Below are positions 44,494 to 57,121 of a stretch of DNA of 64,000 nucleotides, piece by piece. The stretch lies in NCBI GenBank assembly GCA_963924555.1, contig OZ004595.1, positions 1-64,000 on the forward strand, written 5' to 3'. A model generated the notes under the pieces. The model made no database searches. It was not told where the DNA came from and was given only the letters and a program-made list of their open reading frames with translations. Each line of letters opens with the position of its first letter. The stretch's first letter is position 1. Position numbers and translations under genes: made by a program. The stretch is from Crambe crambe. Taxonomy: Eukaryota; Porifera; Demospongiae; Poecilosclerida; Crambeidae.

Positions 44494-47400
44494 TTATCTA
44501 TTTATACCCCATTCTTCTGGTTCTGAGAATTCATCGCTGTACAATGCAGGATCATCAGCCTCCAACCAGTCGTATGCTCTATCTCCGAGGAAATCAGTAG
44601 TGGAATTGTCTTGATTGCAAGATGATAACATCCATGGCTCAGAGTCACCTTCACCAACTTCCCAAGTCTCCTCTTCGGGATAAGCTATTAATAATAGATA
44701 GATCAATGTACATGAAATATTCAAGTCTCAAAGATTTACATAGGTCACGATCAGGTGCAATGAAAGGATCGTAATCAGCTTGGAGGGTAGCTATGGATAA
44801 GTTGTGGAGACTGATGGATGAACCTGTGACTCCACCAAATTGAACTGCTAATTCACCATCTATGCCAGTACCTGATGAAATAGAATGGTAATAACATACC
44901 AGCACATGGACACTGATGCTAGCATGTCCATACCCCCAACTATTAAAAAGAAGGGAGAACATTCTTTGGGTCTCATATGCATCAGATTTTCTTGAAGCGC
45001 ATAGATGGTCTTGTTAGTCACTTGCCAACAACCACTGATATCCAATTCCACAAGAGAAATGCAATGTTTGCTCACCTCTATCAAACCTGTTCACAAAGTC
45101 ATAATAAACACTCCGAGCCATAGAAAGATTTAATACCTGCATCAGTAAGATCTGGACAAGCTCTTGCTACAAGCTTCACCAACACTCCTGCCTGAGCAAT
45201 GGCTACCACACCTACATCACCTACCTGCACCAGTAAGACATCACAAGTTCTCTTAGCAACTAACCAAGTGGCAATAGCTGATGTTCAGTTCACACAGATG
45301 ATGACAACGATGGGACAGAAGCAACAAACCTTCATTGGACACTCCATAACAGGCAGCGAAAGAGAGTCTCCTAAAATAATTATAACAATTAAATTCATAG
45401 AATCCGATTACATCAAAGATTTAGCTTCACCTAAGCTTACAACCACCGACTATATCTTTCAATACGCTATCATCAAAAGCAGTTTGATGGTCCACCACAA
45501 GCACTTCCTACAACAGGTCAACAGCTAACTCACACAACACCACTATTATACTAACCAAGTTGGGAGCAGAAACAACGGCACAGAAATCACTCTTACTGAC
45601 TAAAGTAACAAGCATGACAACTAAAGAACAGGAGTATATTGTAACATGCCTACCTCTGTCATTAGTTCCACTGAAGTGGAGTTCTTGCAGTACTGGACAG
45701 TGCTGCAGTATTCAACACGTATCATTATATTACAACACACACCGTCCCAAAGACCATCATAGCAAAAAAAAAAAAAATGAATAAAATAGAGTTACTGTAC
45801 ATATATGCCAATAGACTGAAGAGGAGTATCTTCATTAGAGGTGGGTTCATTACCACACACTCTTAACTCTAAGTCTGCTGTTACAGCAACATTTAAGTCA
45901 ACACAGAACCGTGAACTATTCTGCTGGTCTTGACAACAAGCATTCATGGCGCCACAACCCCTACCATCCCAGAGTGGGTCGTCACAGCCCAACTCCCCAT
46001 CCATATGCCGACCACGATTGCTCGTATCACAAAAGAAGTTTTGATGTATGTAAGGGGGCAGAGCAGATGCCGGCAGAGTATTAGCAGCATTGATGCAAGG
46101 ACAAATGGAATGATTAGATGACACTTCATCAATGGCTGCAGCAAAACTCCAGACATGCTTTCTAGGGAAGGAGCCGTATGTCAAACTGACCCCATCGAGA
46201 TATGCCTCCTCTATTGTGACTGTAGGATCATACTGATGTGCAAAGAAAGCATTTGGGGTGGAGAATTGATAGCCTATGACACTTCCACATACTCTACTGT
46301 AAGGAATTCCAAATGTTGAGAAAAAGACTGAGCTGCATCCGGGGGAAGGCTCGCCACGCCCACAGAGCCTCTTGCCACAACTAGTCCGATCGAGAGTTCG
46401 CAGGGAAGTGGGACAAGTGTGCGCAGGATCCAACATGTCCAAGTTAGCCACTTGCATGTAGCCTCTAGACCCAACTCCGTAACTAGTTGTCAGATCACAG
46501 TACATGCGAACTGAGCTCCCATTGCCAGAACGGAGCCAATAATACCCTGATTGGAGGGGTTCCTTGGTCGTAGCAGCAGCCAACTGCTGACAACTGGTGG
46601 CAGGATGATCTACCAGCTCTCCGAGCACTTTAGACTCCAATAACCCTGCCATTGACTGAGATACAAGCTCCTGCAAAAGAAGGCTTGCCTCTACGACTAC
46701 TTCAGACACGATCTTGGGGACTTTGCCCGCCAGATCATCTCTACTGCAGCTCTCGTTCCCCACAATTGAAGGCACTGCTATGGGAAAAAACAGTTGCAAG
46801 TACACTCTACACATGAAGAAGGTGCTATTATATACCTGTCACTTCAATATCTGTGGTTGGAGGTTGTGATGGAGGAGAAGTTGGTGGCTGTGTGGAAGGA
46901 AGTGAAGTAACAGGAAGAAAAGTGGCAGAAAGAGTCGTCAAAAGGGTGTGTGTGGGAGTGGTGGTAGCAACAGTGGGAGTGGTGGTAGCAACAGTGGGGG
47001 TGGTGGTAGCAACAGTGGGAGTGGTGGCAATAGGAATCTGCTCGGTGGAGCTACAATAGGCTCTGATACCACGACGACTGACAGTGCCATCAGAAGTCAT
47101 CTCGATAGTAAGGCTCGAATCAGAACTGATAAAACTCTTAGCAGAACTCAGCAGTCCCGAAAGAGCAGCCACATGTGATGACGGACAACAATAGCTCCCA
47201 TCACAGACGGTGACTACATCATAATTAGCTTCTGTGTCAAAGTCAGTGAAAGTGCAACGAACACTTTTGCCAGGGATAGTTGAAATGTTCCACCGACATG
47301 GGGCACTCAATAGATTGTGGGGATAGTTGCCAGGATATCTAGGAGATGTGATATTCACAGGAACCGTGAAGGAACCACCACATCCACCTGCAAGGCAAGT

Positions 47401-50400
47401 CATTTGGTTATTGTGGGAGAAGCGTACTGGTTGTAATATTCCTCACCTGTAATGTGCAGTAATCTGTTTGGAGTGCGCTGTCTGTAAGACGAAGGAATTC
47501 TGCTGAATGTTATAGCATTGCGAACAGTGAAACTCGTGACTTTATTGGTGAGTGCAGTAGGAGAAAGCAATGGCTCAAATGAAAGGAGGATCGCAGCCAC
47601 ACCACTCACCATCGGTGTGCTCATCGATGTTCCACTGATGACCTTTCCACAGCTGGTGCATCGGTGGTCTGCACCCATTATAGACTCTCCAGGGGCAAAA
47701 ATATCGACGCACGGCCCGTAGTTAGTGGCACTATAGATGTTGTCATCGCTTCTAGTGCCACCGACTGTCAGTGTGTAAGAAGAACCTGCAGGAGTCCTTT
47801 GACAGGCATCGGTAAAACCATTACCTGCAGCTGACACTGATAAAATACCGCGAGAATGGAGGTTTTGAATAGCATTGTTAACTGTCCTGAAGGTACCACC
47901 ACCTAAAGAAAGAGATACGATAGCTGGTCGACCTCTTTGTGGTATCGTGCGTAAAACGTGGTCCAGCCCCTGCAAGATTACACTCCACGGTCCTGCGTTA
48001 TCACAATCCAAAACTCTTACACTGTAGACTCGAGCTTCTTTGGCCACTCCGTACGTCTTTCCAGCACAAAGGCTGGCTACATGTGTGCCATGGCCATGAC
48101 AGTCCCTCCCTTGCCAATGCTCATTCCTATGGTTATCCATCGGATCATAACCTGTGTATTTGGCTCTGTTCTCAAACTCTTCGTGAGCAAAGTTGATTCC
48201 AGAGTCGAGGATATAAACATCCACTCCTTTCCCTGAGCCTACGGGCAGATACTGTCGATCAAGGGGAAGAGCATGTTGATCAATTCTATCCAAGTGCCAC
48301 AGACTGTGGTACTGCATGCCTCGCGCAATGGTTTCTTCTTCTACATACTCCACTTCTGGAATGGAGCGAGCCTATGCACAAAATATCGCAGGAAGTGAAG
48401 AACATTAGCTACTTATTCACATCCAAAACTAAACACTCACAGCAATCAAGTTCTCCTCAGTGAGTGCCACAGTTATCGCTTTAATCACTCTCTGGACTGA
48501 ACCATACACACGAGAATCATTGCTGAGACTGTGGAGAGTTGACTTCACGTGTTCAAAGACTGAACTATTGGTCTCTTTCTTCAGCACAACCACAAAACAA
48601 CCAGTTTTCTCACTCTGTGCTTCTCCAGATGCTCTGAGGACTGGGGCCATTGTGGAAGCTGCTGGCCACCATATCAGTAGCAACAAACTTGACAAACACA
48701 CTTTCATGGCTGAACAGCATGAACAACTACACTTCCTTATATGGACTGTGACAATACCCTTTGTGCCACTCGTGGTTTTAGCAGTGGTTTCCTATATTTA
48801 CCTTACCTTAGTCAGAGCCTGGAGGGCAGCACCTGTCAATCGATTACACTTGTTGATATTGAGACAGCTGAGAACAGGACAGTTTCGGGTCAAGAGAGAA
48901 ATTCCATCATCAGTGACAGAATCACAGTCAGAGAGTATGACAGTACGCAGGATAGGTGATGCCATGTAGAAACACTGCACGAGAGTTAATCGATATGATC
49001 TTTAATTAAAGGAGGGACTGACTCACCTGCCCATTAACTCTCCTATTCTGAGAAATATCTAGAACCTGCAAACTTCTGCAATGATGCAACGCCCACCAGA
49101 GACTACGTCAGTTAATTGCACTCGGTACAATAGCACATTGCAATTAACAATCCCAAACCTCTTTTCTCCTATGCTGTGACAACCCCTGATTATCAGCGTC
49201 TTCAGAAAGAGTGAAAAATGAACATTATGAACATTATGAAACTTACCTTCAAAGCATTGCAACACTGACTCAGTTTCTTCAAAGACTGTGGAGTTACAGC
49301 AACACGAGAAATGTTCAAATACTCCAATTTACTGCAATACATGCCTATCAATGCAAAACACTGGTCCTTCTGGGCAGCAAGGCGTGATACACTTACTTAT
49401 GAGATGAAGGGCATAATCGGAGAGCTGACAGGGAGAGGAAGAAACATCCAATGACTGCAACTCTCTACATCCACGCGATAAAACAGAGTTCAAAATGGAA
49501 TCTGTGAGAGCTGTACACACAAATATAAAATAAGTCAACTGCACAACTACGATTAACACTATTGTATACCTGCATGCAAGCCTTGGAAAGAGACAAACAC
49601 CCCTTCAAAATTCAATACTTTAACAGATTTCCACCAACACCTCGCTACCCTTTGCCACTGCTTGCACACTGAATGTTTGACATAGGGAACCACTCGCAGC
49701 ATCATCCTTTGCATAATAATTTACCTCTTTCTGCCCTAATGCGGTCCTTCAATGGAAGAAATTGAAAAATTACAAACAGCACATCGTCGTTCAATAATAT
49801 ATTTCTATAAACAAATTGTCGATTTAAACACTGCATAAGACTATAGGTTGACTGAACCTGCTCTCGTCCAGTCTGAAATGGTTGTTACCATCCTGTAATG
49901 GCTGACTATGCTTGCTTGCACCCATCAAGTCCTCACTCCCCTCATCTGAACTCATCAATTGTCTTGACAGCTTCTTTCCACCTTGTCGACGTTTTGGAAC
50001 AGAGGGTACATTAATACGCATAGTTCTGTAAAGACGTGGGTCACCATTTAGAGCAAGTCTCTCACAGTTGATTTAACCAGTGTTGTTATGCCAGCTAACT
50101 TGACCTGTTCACCTTTCATCCAGTATCAACTGTTCAGGGAGGGCTGCCAAGGCCAATTCCGCCGACTCAACAGAATAGAAAGTGACAAAACCTATCCTAT
50201 TAAATACCTATCCACATTCATTATCGTCACAATTCCACAAGAAAGAACTTACCCTCTGGACCATCCCTTCCTGTGATCTCTAATTATTTCTGCTGAGAGA
50301 ACGGGACCAAATTCAGACGAGAAGAATTCAGACAGTTGAGCTTCGTCAATCTGCACTACTAGTCGAGACTGAAAGAGTGTGCATCTGTTTCCTACTCACC

Positions 50401-50486
50401 CTGTAACTGATATTCCCAACGAAAACTTTACAAGAAGAGGAACATTTCTTTCTGGCTTTAAACTTGTGCTTCCCTTTGCTGGCCAT
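44494..50486 (-). CDS. RRM + F-box + leucine-rich-repeat protein with a 3.1-kb intron hosting another gene
   Basis: Exon 1 (50486-50400) starts MASKGKHKFKARKK and enters an RRM: RNP2 is VFVGNI and RNP1 is RGIGFVTF. Exons 2-4 (50368-50253, 50196-50113, 50025-49858) complete the RRM; exon 4 also encodes the last strand (TMRINVP) and a Lys/Ser-rich linker. Exons 5-6 (49804-49725, 49668-49570) encode an F-box: LLNDDVLFVIFQFLPLKDRI, RAERVCKQWQRVARCWWKSV. Then FBXL-type LRRs follow, e.g. LTDSILNSVLSRGCRELQSL, LRTVILSDCDSVTDDGISLL, and, after a large intron (48806-45703), CPVLQELHFSGTNDR, GVSNEGLLLLSHRCHHL, ISLVELDISGCWQVTNKTIY. The C-terminus is acidic (YSDEFSEPEEWGINR). An F-box implies a SKP1-CUL1 substrate receptor; an RRM adds RNA or protein binding. 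I do not know a described family with this order. The part after the intron could be a separate gene, but phase and repeat register agree with one. Confidence 0.75.
45792..48707 (-). CDS. Secreted subtilisin-like protease with CUB and fibrinogen-like domains, nested in an intron
   Basis: Four exons (48707-48441, 48371-47447, 47387-46836, 46777-45792) join in phase to 909 residues. Signal peptide MKVCLSSLLLLIWW; I9-type propeptide to about residue 100; S8 domain with catalytic Asp145 (VYILDSGI), His183 (CHGHGTHV), oxyanion Asn273 (SAAGNGF) and Ser338 (SGTSMSTP), closest to the proteinase K branch. Then come a CUB domain (GGCGGSFTVPVNITSPRYPG...), a Thr/Pro linker of repeated VATTTPT, and a C-terminal Cys-rich domain with GYYWLRSGNGSSVRMYCDL, DDPLWDGRGC and CGNEPTSNEDTPLQSIGIYV. 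The last resembles fibrinogen-like secreted domains I know from sponge and cnidarian proteins. All catalytic residues are present, so an active secreted or surface protease is expected. The gene fills the large intron of the RRM-F-box-LRR gene on the same strand, with about 100 bp to the donor and 90 bp to the acceptor. Confidence 0.9.
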
Positions 50487-50705
50487 ACACAACTACTTTC
50501 CTTCCTCAGTACACGTGGGTATAGCGTTTTTACGCGCGCGCCTTTCAGCCACGCGCATGCGCATTATAACATTACGCAGAGAGCTAGAGATAGTATATCA
50601 AGGCAAGAAACACGAACATTGCAATCCAGGAGTCAGAAGTTCCTTTACATCATCACATCTGAATAATTGGTAGCAAGATAAAATCCGCATTGATTATAGA
50701 GCTTG
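50487..50705. other. Intergenic gap between HELZ-like and RRM-F-box genes
   Basis: 219 bp contains the HELZ 3' region and the promoter of the RRM gene. It includes the GC-rich run ACGCGCGCGCC and a GCATGCGC palindrome near 50533-50565, likely part of a TATA-less promoter. No gene fits the + strand ORFs here. Confidence 0.5.
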
Positions 50706-53700
50706 TTAAACAACCTGAGAAGAAGGATGTTGCAGATTCATAGGGTGAAAGCTAGTAGCATCAACTGGTGGAGGGAAAAAAGGGTGAATAGCAACCAATA
50801 AGAAAAGATCATTTACCGTTATAGGTAAAGGTATGGTTGAGACCACCAATAGCAGTGGAGAGCGGATGAGAATTGACTGGTAAAGCAGTGGGGAAGTAAG
50901 CTTCTTCCATATTATGCTGCTTATTAGCAGGGATTGTGAGTTCTGAGGGTATATCCATTTGAGATAGGAGGACTAGACTACCGTCTTTCAACTGGCTGGC
51001 ATTAGGCACTTGAGCACGAAGTTCCATGTATTCCTGCAAATTACACAGATTGAGAAACTTGATAACGTGTCACTGTCCATCACGCTATACCAGCTACAGC
51101 CACCCCAAGAGCTCCTTCAAATGTCTTCTAGTTTGCAGACAACTCTACTTATAGTAGAGAGTCGGTAACATTGATATTAATATTACTGCTCACTCGATAC
51201 AATTGAATTTGTTGAAGGACTAGCTTCTTCAGGTTCTCCACAGCTGATTTCTGGCGCTGCAAGTTATCATTGACTTGAGAGGATATGATGAGGGGGTAAG
51301 AAGCTGCCAACATTCGTTCACACCACTCCCCATGAGTATTCACAGACTTGGACATGTTTTGCAGGAAAGGAGGCAGGTTACCTGTAAAATTTGTTGATGG
51401 AAGAACACAACAGAGAGACGGGTCCTTACTAGGTGGATGTTTGAGGTTGGAGTTGTGCACTGCCGAAAGGTGAGTATTTGCAGCAACCACCTTGGGAGGT
51501 GGAGAGGTAACTTTATGGGAAAGGGGTGTGGCCTTAGGAACAAAAGGTGTGACTCCAGAAGGAACTGATGATGTGGTACCCGTCGAGAGCCTATGAGTAG
51601 CGTATGAGGAATTGTGGCTGAGGATCATTTTTTAAGTTAGGACAATGACTCACCCCCACTCTGTAACCTGCTGCTCTGTGCTTGTGATCTTGGGGACTGA
51701 ACTTTGAACTACAGGCCTTTGCTTGCCTAGCAAAGAAACCAAGTTCAGATGATTAATTTTCGTGCTTTGTCCCCACCCACCTTGTTGCTGTGACTTGGAT
51801 GTTCCTCCCTGTGAAGCCACATGCTGTCCTCTCTCCACTTGGGGACCCTGATTAGACGAAAGACTAGAAGTCCGCTGTTCCGAAGTAGGCTGCACCACAT
51901 AGGCACAATGATGATATCATGACAGAAAATACAGACTCTGATACAAGAAGTTGATGAGACAGATTTCACTCACAGTTGATACAGTCTTTGGTGCAGTAAC
52001 TCTCAGGATAATTGATGACTTCAAAAACTTTGGATGAGCCTTTTCCAATACTTGCCTTCAAGAATAGATACAGATAGTATAAAGGACCACTTGGAGCAAA
52101 AATTGAGTTATTTTTGTTTTTCAGAAATTGTATATACCACAATAACACTCAAATGTGAACCTAAGCATTCGGCATGTAACATAGATGATTTTTTTTTAAA
52201 AACAAAGAAAAATGCCAACACCAATTACACTAAATGTGAATCTAAGCATTCAGCACGATGTCTAGATTATCTTTTGAAGGTTGAAACCTAAATTGGTCGC
52301 ATGGCAATTTACCAAGTCTATAATATTATATAGACTTAGGAATTTACACTCAGTCTAGAATAACTTTGGGTTTCGAGTCAAGCCATGAATTCATTGCTCA
52401 ACTAGTCCACAATATAGAACCTTGTAATCATCTTGTAGTCGAGATTTCCCTCAAATTGAAATGGCTGTGGATACTGGAACGAACGCAGTCCAATACAGCG
52501 TCGTACACACTCCAACCAACACAGTCTGTTAGAGCCAATAGTGCAAAGTGTAACTGCATCTCCTACCACCACCAACCACTGTCTGGCCCGTGTCACTGCC
52601 GTGTTGAACATCTACAAATATAGCATACCACTGAAGTATGGTAAGTAGGTAGACATGCACACACACCTTGGGGTTAGTGAGGAACCCAGCCTCCTTTTCT
52701 GACACTGGTTCACTAGAAGAGGTGCGCACAGTAGATATGATCAGCGCTCGAAATTCTTTTCCTTGCACATCTTCAACCCTGTGAACTTTGACCTGCAAAT
52801 TGATCCTTAGACAAACTATTTTTGAGATGGTAACATCTCCTCACCTGACCAAGTTTCTTTTCTCTCAAAAGGTATCTGATCTTTTGGACTTGCTTACCGT
52901 AGTAAGACAGGACACAAATATCTTTAGGTTCCAGGCCACCACTCGCCATCAACTGAGCCTGCACCATAACAACAGTCAAGTCTCCCGCCCACCCATCCTT
53001 GCATGTCTCACTTGCTCAACCACTTTTATCGCTTCATAGATGTTGTAGAAAGAAGGAGAGTCCTCTTCCTGCTGCTCTTGCCCTTCCACATGCACAAACT
53101 TCACTGCAGGAAAGTCTTTAGGTCCAGAGGAAGGAAATGTCGCTTTACAAGACAACTTGTTTTTGTAGAACAGCTGGGAAGGCAAATCTAAGATCTGAAT
53201 GAGAAAAAAAAGACATCACACTAACACTAACGTGCTCAGATGACTGACCAGATGGTGTGATCTATGATTTTCTGTGAGTAATGTTTTACAGAGGTGGCCT
53301 ACACCAGTGTCGTATGCCTTCAAGTCATAGAGTCTTTCCAGCAGAGAGACGTGCAATCCATACCTGCGAGCAATGTCAGAATACACAGGAGGATCCAGCT
53401 GCAAATGATCTCCTGCTAGAACTATCTTGGTCATTGATGTAGCCAGGCAGAGAGGGATCAAGCTCTCAGACTCGAGGGCCTTCAATAATAGATGCACTCT
53501 ATAATATTGAGTCTGTTACAATGTCAGAATTAATCTTGCACTCACCTGTGCTGCCTCGTCAATAAATATGTGAGTGAAGTGACCTTTTGGCAGACCCATG
53601 AGAGTGAGGGCACGTGCAGTGTTGAGAGTGGCCACCACAATCTTGAACTCCTTCATCTCTGCCAAGGATGGCTGCACCAATTCCCCTTTCTCACCAAACC

Positions 53701-56700
53701 TACAAAATAAAGGTCAGGCATTCGTATTTGTGCTAGGGGCATTGGGAAAATCAAGCTAATTACAACTTCTCTTTTGACAGCACTGTGATATTATTCTATG
53801 TAGGTCAGGTGGGTGGGGCCATAGGGCTCATGGGTAGAGTACACTCACTTGCAATAGGATTTCACTGCAGGGGGAATGGTACTTATTCTGCGGCCAGTGT
53901 AGTAAAGTCTAAAGAGTGAAAGGGTCTTGCCATCTAGCCCTGAGAGAGAGAGAAGCACAGAACTTGTGAAATACTATCAGTGCAGTACTTATGGACTCAC
54001 TTCTCCAGTACTCGTGGAACTTCTCCACATAGATGTCGGCAGCACTGTTGGAGTGTGTGCAAATAAGCACACGACTGTTTGGCATATGCAAGGCTAGTAG
54101 TTTGATGCATTCACTCAGTGTAAGAGTTTTCCCACAACCAAAAGGACCCAGCACAAGGGAAGGGATCTGAAGTCATACATTGATGGATGGATGGATGGAT
54201 GGATGGATGGAGAATCATGCCACTTACTTTCAAACAAGTTGAATCCAGCATGCTTGTGATGGCCTGCAGTTGGGACTTATTCAACTCTGAGTCCTTCAAC
54301 ATCTCCAAACACCTCTGGACATCAGGGGAAGTCAGCATTGAGTTAGGAGGTGTCGTCTGCAGCACAGGAAAAATGGTGTCCAGATCCAGCCTGTCCACGG
54401 CATAGTGCATGCTACGCATGGCTACACGACCCAGCACAAAACGCAGGGATACCCGATAGCGGCACGAAGCACTGTGCACAAGCAAGAGGAAACAGCTCTA
54501 AAATCACAAGACAATCCATTGGTGGCATTACATTACCATGCTTGTTTGGCCTTCTCTGTAATCTTGAGAACAATCTCTTCCCTACCTACATGCTCAACTT
54601 TACACTCGTGCATCACTTTGTGGTTGCTAGGTAGCAGCAGAGCAGTATCACCTCGTCTGGAGAGGAAAATGGGGAGAAGTAACAGATTTTAAGTACACTA
54701 GCCCTAGCTATGACCTCACCCTACAGACTGACCACCTTCAAAAAGAACTTCTTCTACAGATACTGTGATAAAATAGTAGCCTTCTTCGGCATAGTTGCTT
54801 CCTCCCATTGCAGTGTTGTACTGACGCTCTGGTTTGATCTCGATATCGTACAAGTCATACCTACATCATTACACACTATTAATCATCAGGACTAAACACT
54901 TGTCACACAACCTGCTCAGATCTGATCTCTGTTGGTACTCCTCCAAATAGAGAAGATTGTGCATCCTCTTCCTATAGTTTTCCTTGGTTACCGTGCTCTC
55001 CACATTCTTGTACTTGCCATCATTGATGAAGTCCTCGATCTGCTTGGGCAACTGGTACTCTGGTAGGTTCCGGTCTGTCTCCTCCTGAAATGGGTCCTCC
55101 ATGGAAATCTTGCTATAGTGATTCTCCCAATACAAGTCTCTGTGATAAGTATAATAGGTCAATACATCCCATACCCAGAGAGTTCATCATAATAATATTG
55201 GTGGTGTTTTGAGCTTCTTTTTTCAGTGGGGAGGGGAGGGGAGGGGGGTGCTTACATGTTAGGTGGTTTCTTGGACTTATTGGTACTGGATTCCCTCAAT
55301 CTATTCTTGTCAAGTTCACTCAGCATTCTCACCACCACACAGCGCACCATGCGGAAAGAACCAAAATCAAAGATGACCAATTGTCCAAGCACACCAGAGT
55401 GAGGCACCATGGTCAACTAACAAGTTGAGGAGAAAGATTCACTCCAAGTAAACAATGAATAGATGATGGGTGTAACATCTCAATTACCTTGACTCTTATC
55501 TTGTCGGTGGGAAGAATTTTGCAGTTGAGATGATAGCCAGCACCATTTTCGTCAGCAGCCAAGGAAGGAAGAGACTCCCAGCCACCAAGGTTAGATTTCA
55601 CTATTTCACCAATGCTAAAAGTGGCACCCAGGGAGTCAAACAGCACCACAGAATGGAGAGTCTGTGGACGCTATTAGGAAGGGGAGTGATTACAAATAAC
55701 AGCTTGTCATGGGAATCACGAGCTTACCTCAGTGGTGACTTCAAAGACCCACTGGAGGGGGGAGGTATTAGACACAGCTAGGGATAAGTCCATACCAGAC
55801 ACTTCACTTATAGACACACCTTCTCTAGCACTCTAGGACATATAGTTGGGAGTTGGCATACATTAAGTACACAGTGAACAGAATTCTCACCTCCAGTCCA
55901 ATCACTGATGCTCGCTTCTTGTACTCCCTGGAGAGTTCAGTTCGCACAACAGATGAGAAGTTTTCACTGTTCTTTTCTTTTTCCTCCTCCTCTTCCTCCT
56001 CCTCCTGTTCTTCCTCTTTCACCTGAAGAGGTTCTACGGTAGCTGGAAGGTTAGGCCCTGCAGCAGCACCTTTCCCATGGTTCCCTTCCACCTCACCGTT
56101 GGCAGTGGCTAAAGATTATACAGAAATAAAAGATGCTACCTTTCCCTCCCGCTGGCTCACATTTGATAGGTGTTTGCACTCGTGAGGAAGGAGTCCGGCG
56201 CCTTTGATTCCATTGTTCCAACTCAGATTGAGAGTGGGCAAAGGTGCAATAGTCCCCGTAAAGACAGCGTCGACCATTCTGGACGTGGACACACAACCTA
56301 TAGCCCGCAACCTGGAAGGATAACATTGGCCGGGGTCTGATCTGTCCACTGCTTTGCCGTGATGAGTGTCGAATGTTAGTGCCTCCAGTCTGCTGCTGTT
56401 GCTGTTTGCTATAGCCCGGGTTGCCCCCTCCCCCTCCCCCTCCCCCTCCAACTTGTCTGTGTCGTGAACTATTGATGTGCTCCTCCAACTGCTTCTTACC
56501 ATTGCACTTGAGCTGACAAACATTGCAACGGTAGTAAGATCCCCAACCACCACCTCCACCTCCACTTCCACTACTACCTCCACTGCTACCACCAGAACTT
56601 GTGGAGCTGGTCTTGGATGGAGCCACACCCACAGTACCTTGCACCTTCAACCAACTCTGCAGCTCCTCATCATTGTGAGCAAAAGTACATTTGGTGCCAT

Positions 56701-57121
56701 AAGGACAGTTTCCTTGCTTCAAGATGTACTTGCAGAGTTGATACTGGTAGGATCCATTGATCTGCGGGGCTGGACGAGGTTCCTTCTGACGCTCCTGGTT
56801 CCACGCCCACAGTTCTGCCTTGCTGTGTGCAAACGAACACTCGTGTCCTCTTGGGCATTCGTTACGACTATTCAGATTTTTGCACATCATAAAATCGACA
56901 TAGAATTGGAGTTTGGGTCTAGGGCGAATGCGGACCCATCGAGAAGACCCCAGACCTAGTTCCTTGGCAACTCTAATAGGAGCCCACTCCTGGCGACAGA
57001 CACTGCACGTTTTCTTCCCATCAGAGTCGCTACTCTTCGGTGGCTCGAATGTTAAGGTGGGAGTAGGCTTGTGACTCGTTGAGTTATAACAAATTTTGCA
57101 CACCTCTCTGGACTGCGCCAT
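50706..57121 (-). CDS. HELZ: HELZ-family zinc-finger SF1 RNA helicase
   Basis: The start at 57121 gives MAQSREVCKICYN. Exon 1 encodes a CxxC/CxxC pair (8-42), CCCH fingers at about 80-99, 130-149 and 276-295 (all C-x8-C-x5-C-x3-H), and a U1-type C2H2 finger at 199-221 between Gly-rich tracts. Later exons carry an acidic EEEQEEEEEEEEKEK run, a HELZ-type middle region (VVLFDSLGATFSIGEIVKSN; KENYRKRMHNLLYLEEYQQR) and a UPF1-like SF1 core: Walker A LGPFGCGKTLTL, ICTHSNSAADIYVEKF, DEAAQ Walker B, VLAGDHLQLDPP, EDVQGKEFRALIISTVRT and FNTAVTRARQWLVVVGD. A low-complexity tail follows and ends at 50706. HELZ and relatives regulate mRNA stability and translation. The multi-finger N-terminus is closer to HELZ2 or ZC3H7 than to vertebrate HELZ, so orthology within the family is open. 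The start is 219 bp from NTHL1, head to head. Confidence 0.85.

Noticed and set aside
45199-45784. Thr-rich ORFs on the + strand
   Set aside because: Antisense to LRR exons of the F-box gene, which have family-level matches and splice signals on the minus strand.
48460-48969. 169-residue + strand ORF
   Set aside because: Antisense to the signal peptide/propeptide exon of the protease and to an LRR exon; the minus strand is clearly coding.
50379-50673. Two overlapping + strand ORFs
   Set aside because: They overlap the RRM exon on the minus strand and the GC-rich promoter; no family resemblance.
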